Positions 8,316 through 15,590 are shown, numbered from the stretch's first letter. The stretch: 15,627 nt of DNA from Verrucomicrobiota bacterium (GCA_026397675.1 JAPLUH010000425.1:1-15627); one strand, 5' to 3'. Numbers and translations: made by a program. The notes: generated by a model from the letters alone, not told the origin.

Positions 8316-8393
8316 TAATTTAATGGCAAGTATGACCGCCTGACAATTCTTACTGCATTCGAGTTCGCCCCACCTTTCGGGTGTTAGAGGCGT

Positions 8394-8437
8394 AAAAAAC
8401 CCTCGGGATTGATCGAGTTTCATCGATCCCGAGGGTT
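8394..8437 (-). terminator. Rho-independent terminator of the epimerase gene
   Basis: Arms at 8398-8413 and 8422-8437 pair over 16 bases with a single mismatch, GC-rich at the base (CCCTCGGGAT), around an 8-base loop. On the minus strand the hairpin ends in six T residues (complement of 8394-8399). It begins 27 bases after the stop codon of the epimerase gene at 8465, so it should end that transcript and isolate the secreted-protein run downstream. Confidence 0.9.
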
Positions 8438-8464
8438 GCAGATTCGAAATTCTGACTCCGGCGA

Positions 8465-9322
8465 CTACTTCTTCTTGCGACCGAAGAACTGATGGAGGTT
8501 CTTGAGGCCTTGAACCGCGATCTCATTGCGGGTCGGTTCCATGCGGCGCCAAATGGCGGCAGCACGGGCAATCACCTTGACGTCGGTGGTGAAGCTTTCG
8601 ATGACCACGTCCCCGGAATACTTGATCGACTTGAGGGCCGCCACGATGGGCTTCCAATCTAGCGAATCGTTGCCCGGAGTGCCACGGTCGGTGCCACACG
8701 CATGGAAATGCGCGAGAAGAGGGCCGGCCTTCTTAATGGCGACCGCCTGATTCTTCTCCTCGATGTTCATGTGGAAGGTGTCGAGGTGCAGTTTCACCGC
8801 CTTGGAACCAATGGCCTTGATGAGTTTGAGCCCCTGATCGCAAGTGTTCAGAAAATCGGTCTCGAACCGGTTCAATGGCTCAATGCAGAGGGTCACTCCC
8901 TTGGATTCCGCATACTTGGCCAAGGGCTTGAGATTCTTGACCACCAGGGCGAAGTGCTCCTTCTTTTCGGCGTCGGTGTGGGAACCGATGCGACCCACGA
9001 CTGAATAAATAGGCCCAATGACCGACGGGCAACCCAAGATCACCGCTTGATCGATGAGGGTCTGCACGTAAGTCGTGGCCGTGGCCTGTTCTTCGGGAGT
9101 GCCCCGGAAATCCCGACCCGGCCCCATGCACGCGCAAATGCTGCCAATAACCAAACCATGCTTGTCGGCCGCGGCCTTGACCTTGACGGGATCGATATGC
9201 TCCGGGGCCTCAACCGGGAGTTCCAACGTGTCGAAACCCCACTTCTTGAATTGGGGGAACAGCTTCACCGATGCGGTCGTAAAGGGTGAGGTGAAGAGGA
9301 ATGTATTGATACCAAATCGCAT
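8465..9322 (-). CDS. Sugar phosphate isomerase/epimerase family protein, D-tagatose/D-psicose 3-epimerase-like
   Basis: The 285-residue product is a full-length cytoplasmic TIM-barrel protein of the xylose-isomerase-like (AP_endonuc_2) family, without a signal peptide. The Mn-site and catalytic residues of ketose 3-epimerases are all present with family spacing: E148 (CIEPLNRFETD), D181 and H184 (LHLDTFHMN), H207 and R213 (HFHACGTDRG), and E242 (VVIESF). The intervals 33, 26 and 35 equal those of E152, D185, H211 and E246 in the Pseudomonas cichorii D-tagatose 3-epimerase. Catalysis of C3 epimerisation of a free ketose is therefore likely; the true substrate cannot be told, and many Verrucomicrobiota relatives serve unusual sugar pathways. 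The C-terminus is basic (FFGRKKK). A perfect palindrome lies just before the ATG and an intrinsic terminator follows. The pseudopilin-like gene lies 56 bases upstream on the same strand. Confidence 0.93.
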   Translation of the reverse strand: MRFGINTFLFTSPFTTASVKLFPQFKKWGFDTLELPVEAPEHIDPVKVKAAADKHGLVIGSICACMGPGRDFRGTPEEQATATTYVQTLIDQAVILGCPSVIGPIYSVVGRIGSHTDAEKKEHFALVVKNLKPLAKYAESKGVTLCIEPLNRFETDFLNTCDQGLKLIKAIGSKAVKLHLDTFHMNIEEKNQAVAIKKAGPLLAHFHACGTDRGTPGNDSLDWKPIVAALKSIKYSGDVVIESFTTDVKVIARAAAIWRRMEPTRNEIAVQGLKNLHQFFGRKKK

Positions 9323-9334
9323 GAAATTAAAAAT

Positions 9335-9346
9335 GTTAACGTTAAC
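9335..9346. promoter_or_regulatory. Perfect palindrome GTTAACGTTAAC before the epimerase gene, candidate operator
   Basis: The 12-base palindrome is also a tandem repeat of the hexamer GTTAAC. It lies 12 bases before the ATG at 9322. The central AACGTT core is typical of operators for LacI-family sugar regulators, which fits a sugar epimerase gene. The palindrome is seen; the regulator is inferred and no regulator gene is in the window. Confidence 0.45.
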
Positions 9347-9378
9347 TTGTAGGGTAACCGGCCGATTCTAAGCGCCAA

Positions 9379-10149
9379 TCACGGTTCGTAAGTGGCCCGG
9401 TGAAACCGTGATAAGTCACGATTTCCGGTTTTAGCGGGCTTATCAAGTCCTTTGAGCTTCTGGGTGTCGGGTTCGATCCAACGCCACAAGTCGGAATGAC
9501 CATCGGCAAAGGAGAGTACGCCACCGTTTCCATGTCGGCTTGCTGCCGTGTTCTGCCAAGTCCAGCGGGGGGGAGCCGCCTGAACAGCGAAGTAGCCGTC
9601 GTCGATGCTGTCGGCATTCTCATCGACAAAGACCATGGCCTGGGACGGACTGGGTTGGTTGATCTGATCCATCTTGGCTTTAGGCGGTGCCCCAGGATTA
9701 ACGAAGGAAATGGCCGGATCGCCACCCATCTGACCGTTGATCGAATAGCTGCGCGCACGGATCAAATTGCGACCATTGACCTTCAGACCCGTCAAATCCG
9801 AAGGGCATTTGTAAATTTCGGTGCTGGTGTTGTAGGGGAACAACCGACCATTACGGATGTCCAACTCGTTGGTCGCCCCAGGCATGCTGGAAACGCTGCC
9901 ACCAATCCACGCGTTGGTGGTGCCCAGGTAATTGGGGACGATCCGGTCTTGATTGTCGATGGGGTACATTAACCAAGCCAACTGCATCTGCTTGAGATTG
10001 CTCATGCACTTGATGCCGGTGGCCTTGGACTTGGCCTTGGCCAATGCGGGAAGGAGCATGCCTGCAAGGATGGCGATGATGGCAATGACCACCAGCAGTT
10101 CGATGAGCGTGAAGGCCTTCCGCCCGAAGTTGAGAGTTCTCGTATTCAT
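9379..10149 (-). CDS. Type II secretion pseudopilin-like protein, H-X9-DG type
   Basis: From ATG at 10149 the product is 256 residues. It opens with a short basic leader (MNTRTLNFGRKA) followed by FTLIELLVVIAIIAILAGML, the prepilin methylation segment and membrane helix; cleavage would fall between A and F, with alanine where type IV prepilins have glycine. The body contains conserved IKCMSNLKQMQLAWLMY, and the C-terminal part carries HGNGGVLSFADGH, an exact H-X9-DG motif. Such proteins are numerous in Verrucomicrobiota, Planctomycetota and Lentisphaerota; they are presumed substrates of a prepilin peptidase and a type II-like machine, though their task is unknown. The frame can be extended to a GTG at 10185, but that leader would be unusually long. 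A GTTACAAA element precedes the ATG. The last residues read HRATYEP. Confidence 0.88.
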   Translation of the reverse strand: MNTRTLNFGRKAFTLIELLVVIAIIAILAGMLLPALAKAKSKATGIKCMSNLKQMQLAWLMYPIDNQDRIVPNYLGTTNAWIGGSVSSMPGATNELDIRNGRLFPYNTSTEIYKCPSDLTGLKVNGRNLIRARSYSINGQMGGDPAISFVNPGAPPKAKMDQINQPSPSQAMVFVDENADSIDDGYFAVQAAPPRWTWQNTAASRHGNGGVLSFADGHSDLWRWIEPDTQKLKGLDKPAKTGNRDLSRFHRATYEP

Positions 10150-10444
10150 GAAGTTCAGGGGACTGAGAGTTTTGTAACCATTCACCGGAGTGGATTCATC
10201 ATAAATCCGACTCGCGAAGGTAGATTTTTTTTAAACCCACCCCGCTGCGCCTCTACCAAGTGGTGGGGTTGATGACGCCGAGGGTGCTGACAAGGCATTG
10301 AAGAAGTTGATGATTGGGACGGGATCCTTGAAGCAATTTGAGCCCATCCGCTAGACGCCAACTTCTCCGTCAATGAAGAGCAGTACCGGAAAGAAGCTCT
10401 CCCCAAGGGCTTGCCGAGATTGGATTGGCGGGAAGACTCCTCCC
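10150..10444. other. Non-coding stretch between divergent genes
   Basis: This 295-base gap separates the leftward pseudopilin gene from the rightward propeller gene and should hold both promoters. On the minus strand GTTACAAA (10171-10178) is the best -10-like element, without a good -35 partner. An A/T tract (10214-10224) precedes it. For the plus gene no convincing promoter is seen; GGGAAG (10430-10435) is a possible ribosome site for ATG at 10445. The plus-strand frame is open from an earlier ATG at 10373, so part of this gap may code. Confidence 0.5.
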
Positions 10445-11272
10445 ATGTCGACCGAAGCTCCGCAGTCCACACCCTTGCCAGGCCGCGTGAACATTCGTTG
10501 GTGGCCGGCTGGAGTGATCTTGGGACTGATGGTCGTGGCCATGGGTGGGGTGCAGTCGTGGAGCGAGTTCCCCTTCCAGCGCCGGAATTTAATTTGTCTG
10601 GGTATCGCGGGTGGGGCCGCAGGGCTCGAACTGCTGTGGTGGCTGTTCTTGTCGCGGGCTCGTTGGACATTGCGGTTGGCGGGCGTTGCTGGAATCGCCC
10701 TGCTGGCGGGAACCGCCCGCCTGACTCTCCGCATTCGTGGGGTGACCGGAGACCTGATCCCCATCGTTGAAACCCGATGGGCGCAGCCCTCAACGGCTCT
10801 CACCACCACGGGCAGACTCAACACAACCAACGCCACGTCAGCTCCAGGCGCTCCCTCCAGCTCCACCACCCGTTTGCCCGGGGATTACCCCCAATTTCTG
10901 GGATTAAACCGCAACGGTATCGTTGACGGACCCTCATTTCAAACCAACTGGACCCTTTATCCACCTCAACTGCTGTGGAGGAAGCCAGTCGGTGGCGCGT
11001 GGTCGGGCTTCTCGGTGGTCGGCGATCTGGCGGTGAGTCAGGAGCAAGAGGGCGAAGAAGAAATGGTGGTCTGCCGCCAAATAATTAACGGTAACGTTGT
11101 GTGGAAAACCGCCAATTCAGCCCGTTATTTCACCCCTATCGCTGGAGAAGGCCCCCGCAGTTCACCCACGATTTCTCAAGGACGCGTGGTCACCCTCGGG
11201 GCCCGGGGTTGGCTTCAGGCGCTGGACTTGTCGACCGGAAAACGACTTTGGGGCACCAATGATTTCCAATAG
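10445..11272 (+). CDS. N-terminal fragment: three membrane helices and first PQQ-like blades
   Basis: This 275-residue fragment starts at ATG 10445, nine bases after GGGAAG; an ATG at 10373 would add 24 hydrophilic residues and has no ribosome site. Helices are at about 20-38 (WPAGVILGLMVVAMGGVQSW), 48-69 (NLICLGIAGGAAGLELLWWL) and 76-93. LRIRGVTGDLIPIVETRW then leads through a Ser/Thr/Pro-rich linker (about 110-145) to DYPQFLGLNRNG, the usual entry of this propeller family. Blade motifs WSGFSVVGDLAVSQEQEGEEE and AGEGPRSSPT are well kept, so decay is recent. It ends early at TAG 11270-11272. Confidence 0.7.
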   Translation: MSTEAPQSTPLPGRVNIRWWPAGVILGLMVVAMGGVQSWSEFPFQRRNLICLGIAGGAAGLELLWWLFLSRARWTLRLAGVAGIALLAGTARLTLRIRGVTGDLIPIVETRWAQPSTALTTTGRLNTTNATSAPGAPSSSTTRLPGDYPQFLGLNRNGIVDGPSFQTNWTLYPPQLLWRKPVGGAWSGFSVVGDLAVSQEQEGEEEMVVCRQIINGNVVWKTANSARYFTPIAGEGPRSSPTISQGRVVTLGARGWLQALDLSTGKRLWGTNDFQ

Positions 11273-11978
11273 GGTTATCGTTAGCGCCGGAGGCCGCGAC
11301 GAACGCTCCTTGCTCATGTGGCATCTGGACTCAGGGCAACTCCTGGCTTCGGGTGGTTCCTCCTCCGCTGAATACAGCTCTCCCTACCTGACCGAGTTGG
11401 CCGGAGTACCCCAAATCCTCCAGTTCAACCATCGAGAGATTACCTCCCACGATCCCGTGACGGCCCAAGTCCTCTGGAACCGGCCTTTTGGAGTCCATTT
11501 CCCTCTGGTGGCCAACCCGGTGCGAATTTCCTCCAACCGCGTATTTTTGAGTGCCGGTTATGGGGTCGGGGCGGAACTGCTGGAGATCTCGAAGGCCCCA
11601 TCGGGCGCGCTCGAGGTCCGATCGATTTGGACCTCCAAGCGATTGAAGGCCAAGTTTTCCAATCCCGTGTTTCGGGATGGATTCATTTACGGCTTGGACG
11701 ACGGAATACTGGCCTGTTTGGACGCGAAGGACGGTTCGCAACGTTGGAAGGAAGGTCGGCACGGCCACGGTCAAGGGCTGTTGATAGGCGAACTGTACCT
11801 GCTGATGGCCGAGCACGGCGAATTAGTGCTGCTGCATCCCACTCCGGACGGGCCCGGTGAACTGGCACGCCTAAAGGTCTTCAGCGACAAGACCTGGAAC
11901 CCCATCGCACTGGCTGGCGACCTCCTGCTGGTGCGCAATGACCGCGAGGCCGCCTGCTACCGATTGCCCGTGCGGTAA
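11259..11978 (+). CDS. C-terminal fragment: remaining PQQ-like blades
   Basis: If translated on its own, this 239-residue fragment would start at ATG 11259 (MISNRVIVSAGG), which overlaps the stop of the upstream fragment by 14 bases, an arrangement that could allow coupled re-initiation. It keeps all the family landmarks to the end: SSPYLTELAGVPQILQFN, FVHFP-type strand turns, LKAKFSNPVFRDGFIYGLDDG, ACLDAKDGSQRWKEGRHGHGQ, and the closing WNPIALAGDLLLVRNDREAACYRLPV. It has no signal peptide or helix of its own, so alone it would stay in the cytoplasm. No premature stop lies inside it. Confidence 0.65.
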   Translation: MISNRVIVSAGGRDERSLLMWHLDSGQLLASGGSSSAEYSSPYLTELAGVPQILQFNHREITSHDPVTAQVLWNRPFGVHFPLVANPVRISSNRVFLSAGYGVGAELLEISKAPSGALEVRSIWTSKRLKAKFSNPVFRDGFIYGLDDGILACLDAKDGSQRWKEGRHGHGQGLLIGELYLLMAEHGELVLLHPTPDGPGELARLKVFSDKTWNPIALAGDLLLVRNDREAACYRLPVR

Positions 11979-12031
11979 GCCACGGCGACGGAGTCACACG
12001 GCTGCCTGCTCGTTGCCCTCTGTCATGAAGG

Positions 12032-12055
12032 AAAATCGGGGACAAGGCCCCGATT
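12032..12055 (-). terminator. Candidate intrinsic terminator between convergent genes
   Basis: AATCGGGG (12034-12041) pairs perfectly with CCCCGATT (12048-12055) around a six-base loop. On the minus strand the hairpin runs into TTTT, 10 bases after the stop of the pseudopilin gene at 12066. On the plus strand no T-run follows, so it serves mainly the leftward transcript. The T-run is short, so efficiency is uncertain. Confidence 0.6.
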
Positions 12056-12065
12056 GCCAAGCGCT

Positions 12066-12845
12066 TCAGGGAAGGCGGATGCCGTAGAAGCACTGCCACT
12101 GGCTCTGACTGGATCCCAGCGTCACGTTGCGGGATTGGATCCATTGAACATGGCCATCTTCGAAGAGAAAATTACCCCCGTCGGGAACCCCACGCTGGCC
12201 GGCGTGATTGGCCGTTTTGGTCGGACGCCCATTTTCTGGCAGGATCCACTTGATCCCCGGGTTCATCAGGTTGGTGGAATGTGCGCCATGGCCTTGGAGC
12301 CGATCGATGAGGATGGGAGCCGCAGAAAACTCCCCACCCATCTTCTTGCGGTAATGCCAGTCACCCAATCCATCGGAGTTGTAATCCCAGGCTCCATTCA
12401 CACGACCCGGCAAGAAAAAGTAGCCGATGAACACGGGTCGACTCACGCTCGCGCCATAACTCCACGCATCGGCCTGCCGGTTCCATTGGTCGGTCGGACA
12501 GAAGAGCACATGATTGGCCGCCTTGCGGTCGTTTCGGGACTTCGGGGCCACATTCTTCATCAAGTACTTGTCGGTGAAGCTGCGGGCGTTGGCTCCGAGC
12601 CAGCTCAGGCCGGTGCCGTCGGTGTTGTCAGGAAACCGATCCTCATTGTCGTTGGCATAGAGGTTCACACCGATACCCCATTGCCGCTGGTTACTACTGC
12701 AGAGAGTTTTGATGGCCGTGGATCGAGCCCGGGCGAGTGCCGGCAAGAGCATGCCCGCCAAAATGGCGATGATGGCAATGACTACCAGCAGCTCAATGAG
12801 CGTGAAGGCGGTCGACCGTGAGGCAGGATTCCGGCAGGGAGTCAT
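12066..12845 (-). CDS. Type II secretion pseudopilin-like protein, variant lacking the His of H-X9-DG
   Basis: The 259-residue product has a 13-residue leader (MTPCRNPASRSTA) and FTLIELLVVIAIIAILAGML, the prepilin methylation and membrane segment with alanine before the cut. The following ALARARSTAIKTLCSSNQRQWGIGVNLYANDNEDRFP is the usual pseudopilin body of this group. Near the C-terminus VPDGGNFLFEDGHVQW matches the H-X9-DG region, but valine stands where the histidine belongs. The end, SQSQWQCFYGIRLP, is typical of this subfamily. It follows the dehydrogenase/cytochrome fusion gene by 62 bases on the same strand and is probably cotranscribed. It is a distant paralogue of the gene at 9379-10149; the two share an exact 20-base stretch in the coding sequence for the helix. 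Confidence 0.9.
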   Translation of the reverse strand: MTPCRNPASRSTAFTLIELLVVIAIIAILAGMLLPALARARSTAIKTLCSSNQRQWGIGVNLYANDNEDRFPDNTDGTGLSWLGANARSFTDKYLMKNVAPKSRNDRKAANHVLFCPTDQWNRQADAWSYGASVSRPVFIGYFFLPGRVNGAWDYNSDGLGDWHYRKKMGGEFSAAPILIDRLQGHGAHSTNLMNPGIKWILPENGRPTKTANHAGQRGVPDGGNFLFEDGHVQWIQSRNVTLGSSQSQWQCFYGIRLP

Positions 12846-12907
12846 TGTGAGGCTTAAGGCTCACCTTGCTCCAAAGGGGCGACGGGGGTCAATCGATCCC
12901 ACTCAAC

Positions 12908-15562
12908 TCACTCACCTGCGACGATCACCCGGTAGAACCGAGTCGGCCCATCAGGCAACGGGATGGAGGCCTCACTGTCCGACAACGTCGCTCGAGGATC
13001 ATTCTCCTCCACCTCCAAGCGACTCCAACGGCCCGCCGGCGTAAGATCTGTAGCCCACTGAACTTCAAAGTGCCGGCCGGCCCAGCGATTGAATCGCAGA
13101 ACAAACCGGGAACCCTCGCGGGCGATCAACGGTTTCCATCGGCGCTGCGGGTTCAACGGTCCTTCCCTCAGAAGGTATTCGGTGAAGTTGTTGATTCCGT
13201 CACTATCCGGATCCAACGACTGCGAACGGAGAGACTCCCAGGGTTGGGGTAGCCATCGAGCCGCCCACTGATCGTACCCCTCCCGCTGGGGCAAGTCCTC
13301 GACGATCCAGCGCCGGATTAAATTTACAGCTGCAGTATCCATCTCCGACGTACCCAAGGGCGGCATGTGAAACGCACCCAATGTGGAGATCCGGAAAAAT
13401 AGGGAAGAATTCTCGGGATGCCCCGGGTCGATGCGAAATTCACCGAGACCCATGCTAGACAACGAAGACCGCACCCCAATTAACCCCATCTGATCGAGAG
13501 CCGTTCCGATGCGCGCATCCCAGGGCGTGCGGGTGAGTCCTCCGGGCTGATGGCACGCGGCGCAGTTGGCGTCCAAATAAGCCCGAACACGGTGCTCCAA
13601 GGTTTGGGTCTCATCCGTCGGGCTCACCAGTGCGGGCATTTGATAAGTCCGAACCAAGGGCTCCGAGAAATAGCCGGCAGCCGACCAGGCATCGAGTTGA
13701 GAGAGGAGGGTCACCCCCTCGCGGGTCCGTCGATTGAGTTGGGCGGTATTGAAACCTGCGGGCCCGCCATTGACCGACGTGTGACACGACAAGCACTCAT
13801 TGCGACCCGGAAAATGCCAGATCTGGGTGACTAACTCAGTCGGGGTCCATGCATAGAACATCGCATCGGACCCTTCGTCCGGAACGAGATCTGCCTCGTT
13901 TCCTTCATCATTCCATCGATAGCTCGCGCCAGAAACCCCATTGGTCGTCTGAATTAGGATTCGGGTTTCCATCGGAAAGAGCATCGTGCTCGGACGGTGG
14001 TAAGGGCGATCAAAGTGCTTCACCCAGACCGTGCCCGCCGGGAAGGTCCAGGCTCCCTCGCGGCGAAAGGTCATGGTCGAGTCCTCGCCCGGGAGCGCGA
14101 ACCATCGCCGCTTGATGGCATGGTCGGACCAGAACGGCGCGTTGATCTCGTAAGGCACTAACCCAGGCCTTGGGGTTAGCGACGTCAAGTTCTCAAAGAG
14201 CCCCATCTCAGACAACTTATCGGGCCACACTTCTCCCACCACCGGGCGTTGAACTAGTCGGTAAATACGTCCTGAACCAGAAGTGAGCAGCAGCGAGCCA
14301 TCTCGGGGATCCGCACCGAAAGCCACCACTCCGGGCAGGTTCACGATCCAAGTGACCTCCGGTTCGCCAGGTTCGCCGGGTCGCAGCACCGCGATGTCCC
14401 CGGTCCAATCAGCGAATAAATAAGTGCCGTCCAACTCCGGGTAAAACGAACCCCGGTAGAAATGACTTCCGGTGATGGCGGTGCGGCCGGAAAAGTGGGA
14501 GTACTCGAACTCCGGCAAGGCGGTGCCTTCAACCTCCGGGTCGGTGGTAGAAATGGTGCCTTCCCACCACGGCCACCCGTAGTTGGCCCCAGGGCGGATC
14601 CGGTTAACCTCTTCGCGGGAGCCATTGCCCACATCGTTGCACCACAGTTCACCAGTCTTGGGATCGAAGCTGAACTGCCATGGGTTTCGCATGCCCAATG
14701 CATAAAACTCAGTGCGCAATGCTTGAGGATTTTCGCCTTTCCAGATCACTTGATCCCCCACGCCGTACTGACGGGCTCCAACAAACGGATTGTCGGCAGG
14801 CACAGAATAGGCGTTGGGATTAACTCCAAAACCTGGGTTCGGCGGAGGGTTCCCTGGTTTGCGATCCACATCGAGACGCAGTATCCCGCCGAAGAATCCT
14901 GCATCTAAGCGCTGGGTCACTCGATTGGACCACAGGCTGCCATCTCCCACCGACAAAAAGAGATACCCATCCGGGCCAAAGGCGAGGCACCCGGCGTTGT
15001 GATTGGGTCCCGGATCTTCCTGATGAAACAAGACCACCTCGGAGGCCGGATCCGGACGCCCGTCTCCTCCGGGTGGGACGGTAAAGCGGGAGAGTCGATT
15101 GAAGGACTGAATCAACCCACCGGCGCCTTCCTTGGAGGAGTAATAGACGAAGACCCACCCATTGGTTTGAAACCTCGGATGGAAGGCCATCCCCAAAAGG
15201 CCGGACTCCTGTTCGAAGAAGACACGGTCCGAGAGGTCCAAAAACAACCGACTGGATAGTTTGTTGGACAGGGACACTTCGTAAGCCACACCCCCCATGT
15301 TCACGAAGATGATCCGGTTGGTTTCCCCAGGTGGGACGGCAAAACCGAGAGTCCCCGGTAGGGGGCCTAAGGTGGGAAACGCATCCTCCAACGACCAAGT
15401 GCCTCGAACTGGATTACGGGGCACCTTGCCCCCATCCCAAAACTTCCGATCCAGAGCCGCTAGGGGAGTAACAACCAACCAGAAACAGGTCCACAGAACT
15501 ACCCAGATCGGCAACGGTTGATATCGCCCACCTCGTAAAATGGCTCTACGAATCCTTCCCAT
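12908..15562 (-). CDS. Exported glucose/sorbosone-dehydrogenase-like propeller fused to a diheme cytochrome c domain
   Basis: From ATG at 15562 the product is 884 residues. Residues 17-37 (PLPIWVVLWTCFWLVVTPLAAL) are a signal peptide or anchor. Residues 63-438 match the soluble PQQ glucose dehydrogenase/sorbosone dehydrogenase propeller: SGLLGMAFHP, NHNAGCLAFGPDGYLFLSVGDG with H188 as the likely catalytic base, and GMRNPWQFSFD with R292. Residues 443-758 match the SO2930/HNE_0200 diheme cytochrome family: LVPYEINAPFWSD, a first heme site C590-LS-C593-H594, and a second C667-AA-C670-H671, with M733 (HMPPLG) a likely axial ligand. D784, D786, D788 and E795 form a calcium-type DxDxDG loop before a C-terminal beta domain (HFEVQWATDL to RFYRVIV). 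Sugar or alcohol oxidation with internal electron transfer to heme is inferred. An upstream TTG at 15583 would add seven residues. First gene of a two-gene unit. Confidence 0.9.
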   Translation of the reverse strand: MGRIRRAILRGGRYQPLPIWVVLWTCFWLVVTPLAALDRKFWDGGKVPRNPVRGTWSLEDAFPTLGPLPGTLGFAVPPGETNRIIFVNMGGVAYEVSLSNKLSSRLFLDLSDRVFFEQESGLLGMAFHPRFQTNGWVFVYYSSKEGAGGLIQSFNRLSRFTVPPGGDGRPDPASEVVLFHQEDPGPNHNAGCLAFGPDGYLFLSVGDGSLWSNRVTQRLDAGFFGGILRLDVDRKPGNPPPNPGFGVNPNAYSVPADNPFVGARQYGVGDQVIWKGENPQALRTEFYALGMRNPWQFSFDPKTGELWCNDVGNGSREEVNRIRPGANYGWPWWEGTISTTDPEVEGTALPEFEYSHFSGRTAITGSHFYRGSFYPELDGTYLFADWTGDIAVLRPGEPGEPEVTWIVNLPGVVAFGADPRDGSLLLTSGSGRIYRLVQRPVVGEVWPDKLSEMGLFENLTSLTPRPGLVPYEINAPFWSDHAIKRRWFALPGEDSTMTFRREGAWTFPAGTVWVKHFDRPYHRPSTMLFPMETRILIQTTNGVSGASYRWNDEGNEADLVPDEGSDAMFYAWTPTELVTQIWHFPGRNECLSCHTSVNGGPAGFNTAQLNRRTREGVTLLSQLDAWSAAGYFSEPLVRTYQMPALVSPTDETQTLEHRVRAYLDANCAACHQPGGLTRTPWDARIGTALDQMGLIGVRSSLSSMGLGEFRIDPGHPENSSLFFRISTLGAFHMPPLGTSEMDTAAVNLIRRWIVEDLPQREGYDQWAARWLPQPWESLRSQSLDPDSDGINNFTEYLLREGPLNPQRRWKPLIAREGSRFVLRFNRWAGRHFEVQWATDLTPAGRWSRLEVEENDPRATLSDSEASIPLPDGPTRFYRVIVAGE

Positions 15563-15582
15563 GCACCGCGCCAGTCGCCGCA

Positions 15583-15590
15583 AATGTAAC
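15583..15590 (-). promoter_or_regulatory. GTTACATT element before the dehydrogenase/cytochrome gene, candidate -10 region
   Basis: GTTACATT on the minus strand lies 20 bases before ATG 15562 and resembles GTTACAAA found before the genes at 8177 and 10149. If it is a -10 box, transcription starts inside the TTG-led extension, which favours the ATG at 15562 as the true start. No good -35 box is seen upstream. Confidence 0.3.

Larger units (their letters stand above)
10445..11978 (+). pseudogene. Membrane-anchored PQQ-like beta-propeller protein, broken by frameshift and loop loss
   Basis: Two overlapping frames together spell one protein: an N-terminal part with three membrane helices and the first propeller blades (10445-11272), and the remaining blades in the +1 frame (about 11250-11978). 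The join falls inside a blade: frame one reads STGKRLWGTNDFQ then stop, and the other frame reads GAPMISNRVIVSAGG. In family members as I know them, about 15-20 residues (a loop containing a conserved WG) lie between GKRLW and the S-P that starts the next strand; here they are missing. A deletion whose length is not a multiple of three explains both the loss and the shift. It may be a true pseudogene, a split gene, or a sequencing/assembly fault. The intact protein would be an outward-facing propeller anchored in the inner membrane; no enzyme activity is established for the family. Confidence 0.75.

Noticed and set aside
8371..8383. Small hairpin CACC-TTTCG-GGTG beyond the epimerase terminator.
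   Set aside because: Only four base pairs and no T-run; likely chance.
10253..10375. Minus-strand frame reading DGLKLLQG, NHQLLQCLVSTLGVINPTT, which recalls the C-terminal end of DUF1501/DUF1552-type proteins.
   Set aside because: Only about 39 codons lie between stops, there is no start, and no upstream part of such a gene continues in another frame. Too short to call a gene relic.
10182..10869. Minus-strand open frames of 203 and 172 codons across the start of the PQQ-like gene.
   Set aside because: They lie opposite the membrane-helix and linker region of a recognisable protein, have low-complexity Arg/Ser/Pro content and show no domain; they are antisense shadows.
10070..12782. Direct repeat, shared 20-mer ATGGCGATGATGGCAATGAC at 10070-10089 and 12763-12782, as a recombination or mobile-element end.
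   Set aside because: It encodes the same conserved helix in two paralogous pseudopilin genes; flanks diverge at once and no element lies between.
12054..12821. Plus-strand frame of 255 codons opposite the second pseudopilin gene.
   Set aside because: The minus strand carries clear FTLIELLVV and DGH motifs, and the plus frame has none; it is open because of GC-rich codon structure.
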